DNA from: Candidatus Liptonbacteria bacterium
Lineage (GTDB): Bacteria > Patescibacteriota > Minisyncoccia > UBA6257 > 2-01-FULL-56-20
Assembly: GCA_016212635.1 (NCBI GenBank)
Contig: JACRFR010000001.1
Coordinates: 1-11,141, forward strand
Direction: 5' to 3'
DNA length: 11,141 nucleotides
Part shown: one piece after another, positions 11,082-11,141 of the stretch
Numbering within the stretch: position 1 is the first letter of the stretch
Layout of the letters: every line of letters starts with the position of its first letter
The notes under the pieces: generated by a model
Database searches by the model: none
What the model was told of the DNA's origin: nothing
What the model saw: only the letters and a program-made list of their open reading frames with translations
Program-made: the position numbers and the translations under genes

Positions 11082-11141
11082 ATGAAATACGCTCGCCGCA
11101 GTAGCCACGGCGCGAGGAAGCTCTCTTTCAATTACCGATCC
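11082..11141 (+). CDS. Possible start of a downstream gene (cut by window end)
   Basis: ATG 11082 opens 20 codons without a stop to the window edge (MKYARRSSHGARKLS...), a basic N-terminus. An extended -10 (TG-A-TACACT, 11051-11059) and GAGG (11063-11066) lie upstream, though the latter is 15 bases from the ATG. The preceding 126 bases from 10956 contain two ACCGCGG motifs and nothing else recognised. The family cannot be told from so few residues, and the frame may not be real. Confidence 0.3.
   Translation, partial: MKYARRSSHGARKLSFNYRS

Overview
The window looks like a piece of a compact bacterial chromosome, most likely from the Patescibacteria (Candidate Phyla Radiation, Parcubacteria-like). 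This is an inference. It rests on the compact gene layout, the many intergenic hairpin repeats, the near absence of Shine-Dalgarno sequences at many starts, a DUF4143 ATPase, a glutamine synthetase with a distinctive C-terminus, and a VanY-type peptidase with a TM anchor and coiled coil. No marker gene is present to prove the lineage. I see no rRNA, tRNA, CRISPR array, transposase or phage gene.

Layout, left to right. Positions 1-177 are a REP-like repeat whose 98% identical copy lies at 8017-8193. Next comes an AAA/DUF4143 ATPase (385-1536), bracketed by two short remnants of a MazG-like gene 5' end. A 46-bp perfect palindrome and an orphan 110-codon gene follow. The plus-strand operon at 2337-3944 encodes a Nudix hydrolase, an unknown 225-residue protein and a GreA/GreB-family factor. 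A two-gene unit (4097-4529) encodes a small membrane protein and a DUF167 (YggU-like) protein. A frameshifted CxxC thioredoxin-like gene overlaps by 4 nt a DUF318/ArsP-like permease (4767-5964). A dense hairpin cluster separates the permease from three minus-strand membrane-protein genes: PAP2 phosphatase, DgkA-type lipid kinase and an unknown 133-residue protein (6285-7773). A second repeat-rich stretch (7774-8253) precedes a plus-strand VanY-type D,D-carboxypeptidase (8254-9210). Glutamine synthetase (9506-10927) and the first 20 codons of a possible further gene close the window.

How the genes fit together. The lipid kinase and PAP2 phosphatase overlap by 17 nt and plausibly recycle the undecaprenyl carrier for envelope synthesis. 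The VanY peptidase acts on peptidoglycan stems, so the middle of the window leans towards cell-envelope work. The thioredoxin/permease pair is a recurrent bacterial pairing, thought to handle metal(loid) or thiol-reactive compounds. Here its redox partner appears broken.

The most notable non-coding signals are four. (1) At several genes a -10 hexamer ends exactly 6 nt before the ATG, which predicts leaderless mRNAs. (2) A G-rich motif (GCRCGGGG, TGGYAA) recurs upstream of three genes. (3) REP-like repeat families recur across the intergenic spaces. (4) Remnants of one gene's 5' end lie on both sides of the ATPase. I did not find a clearly new multi-gene defence or biosynthetic system.
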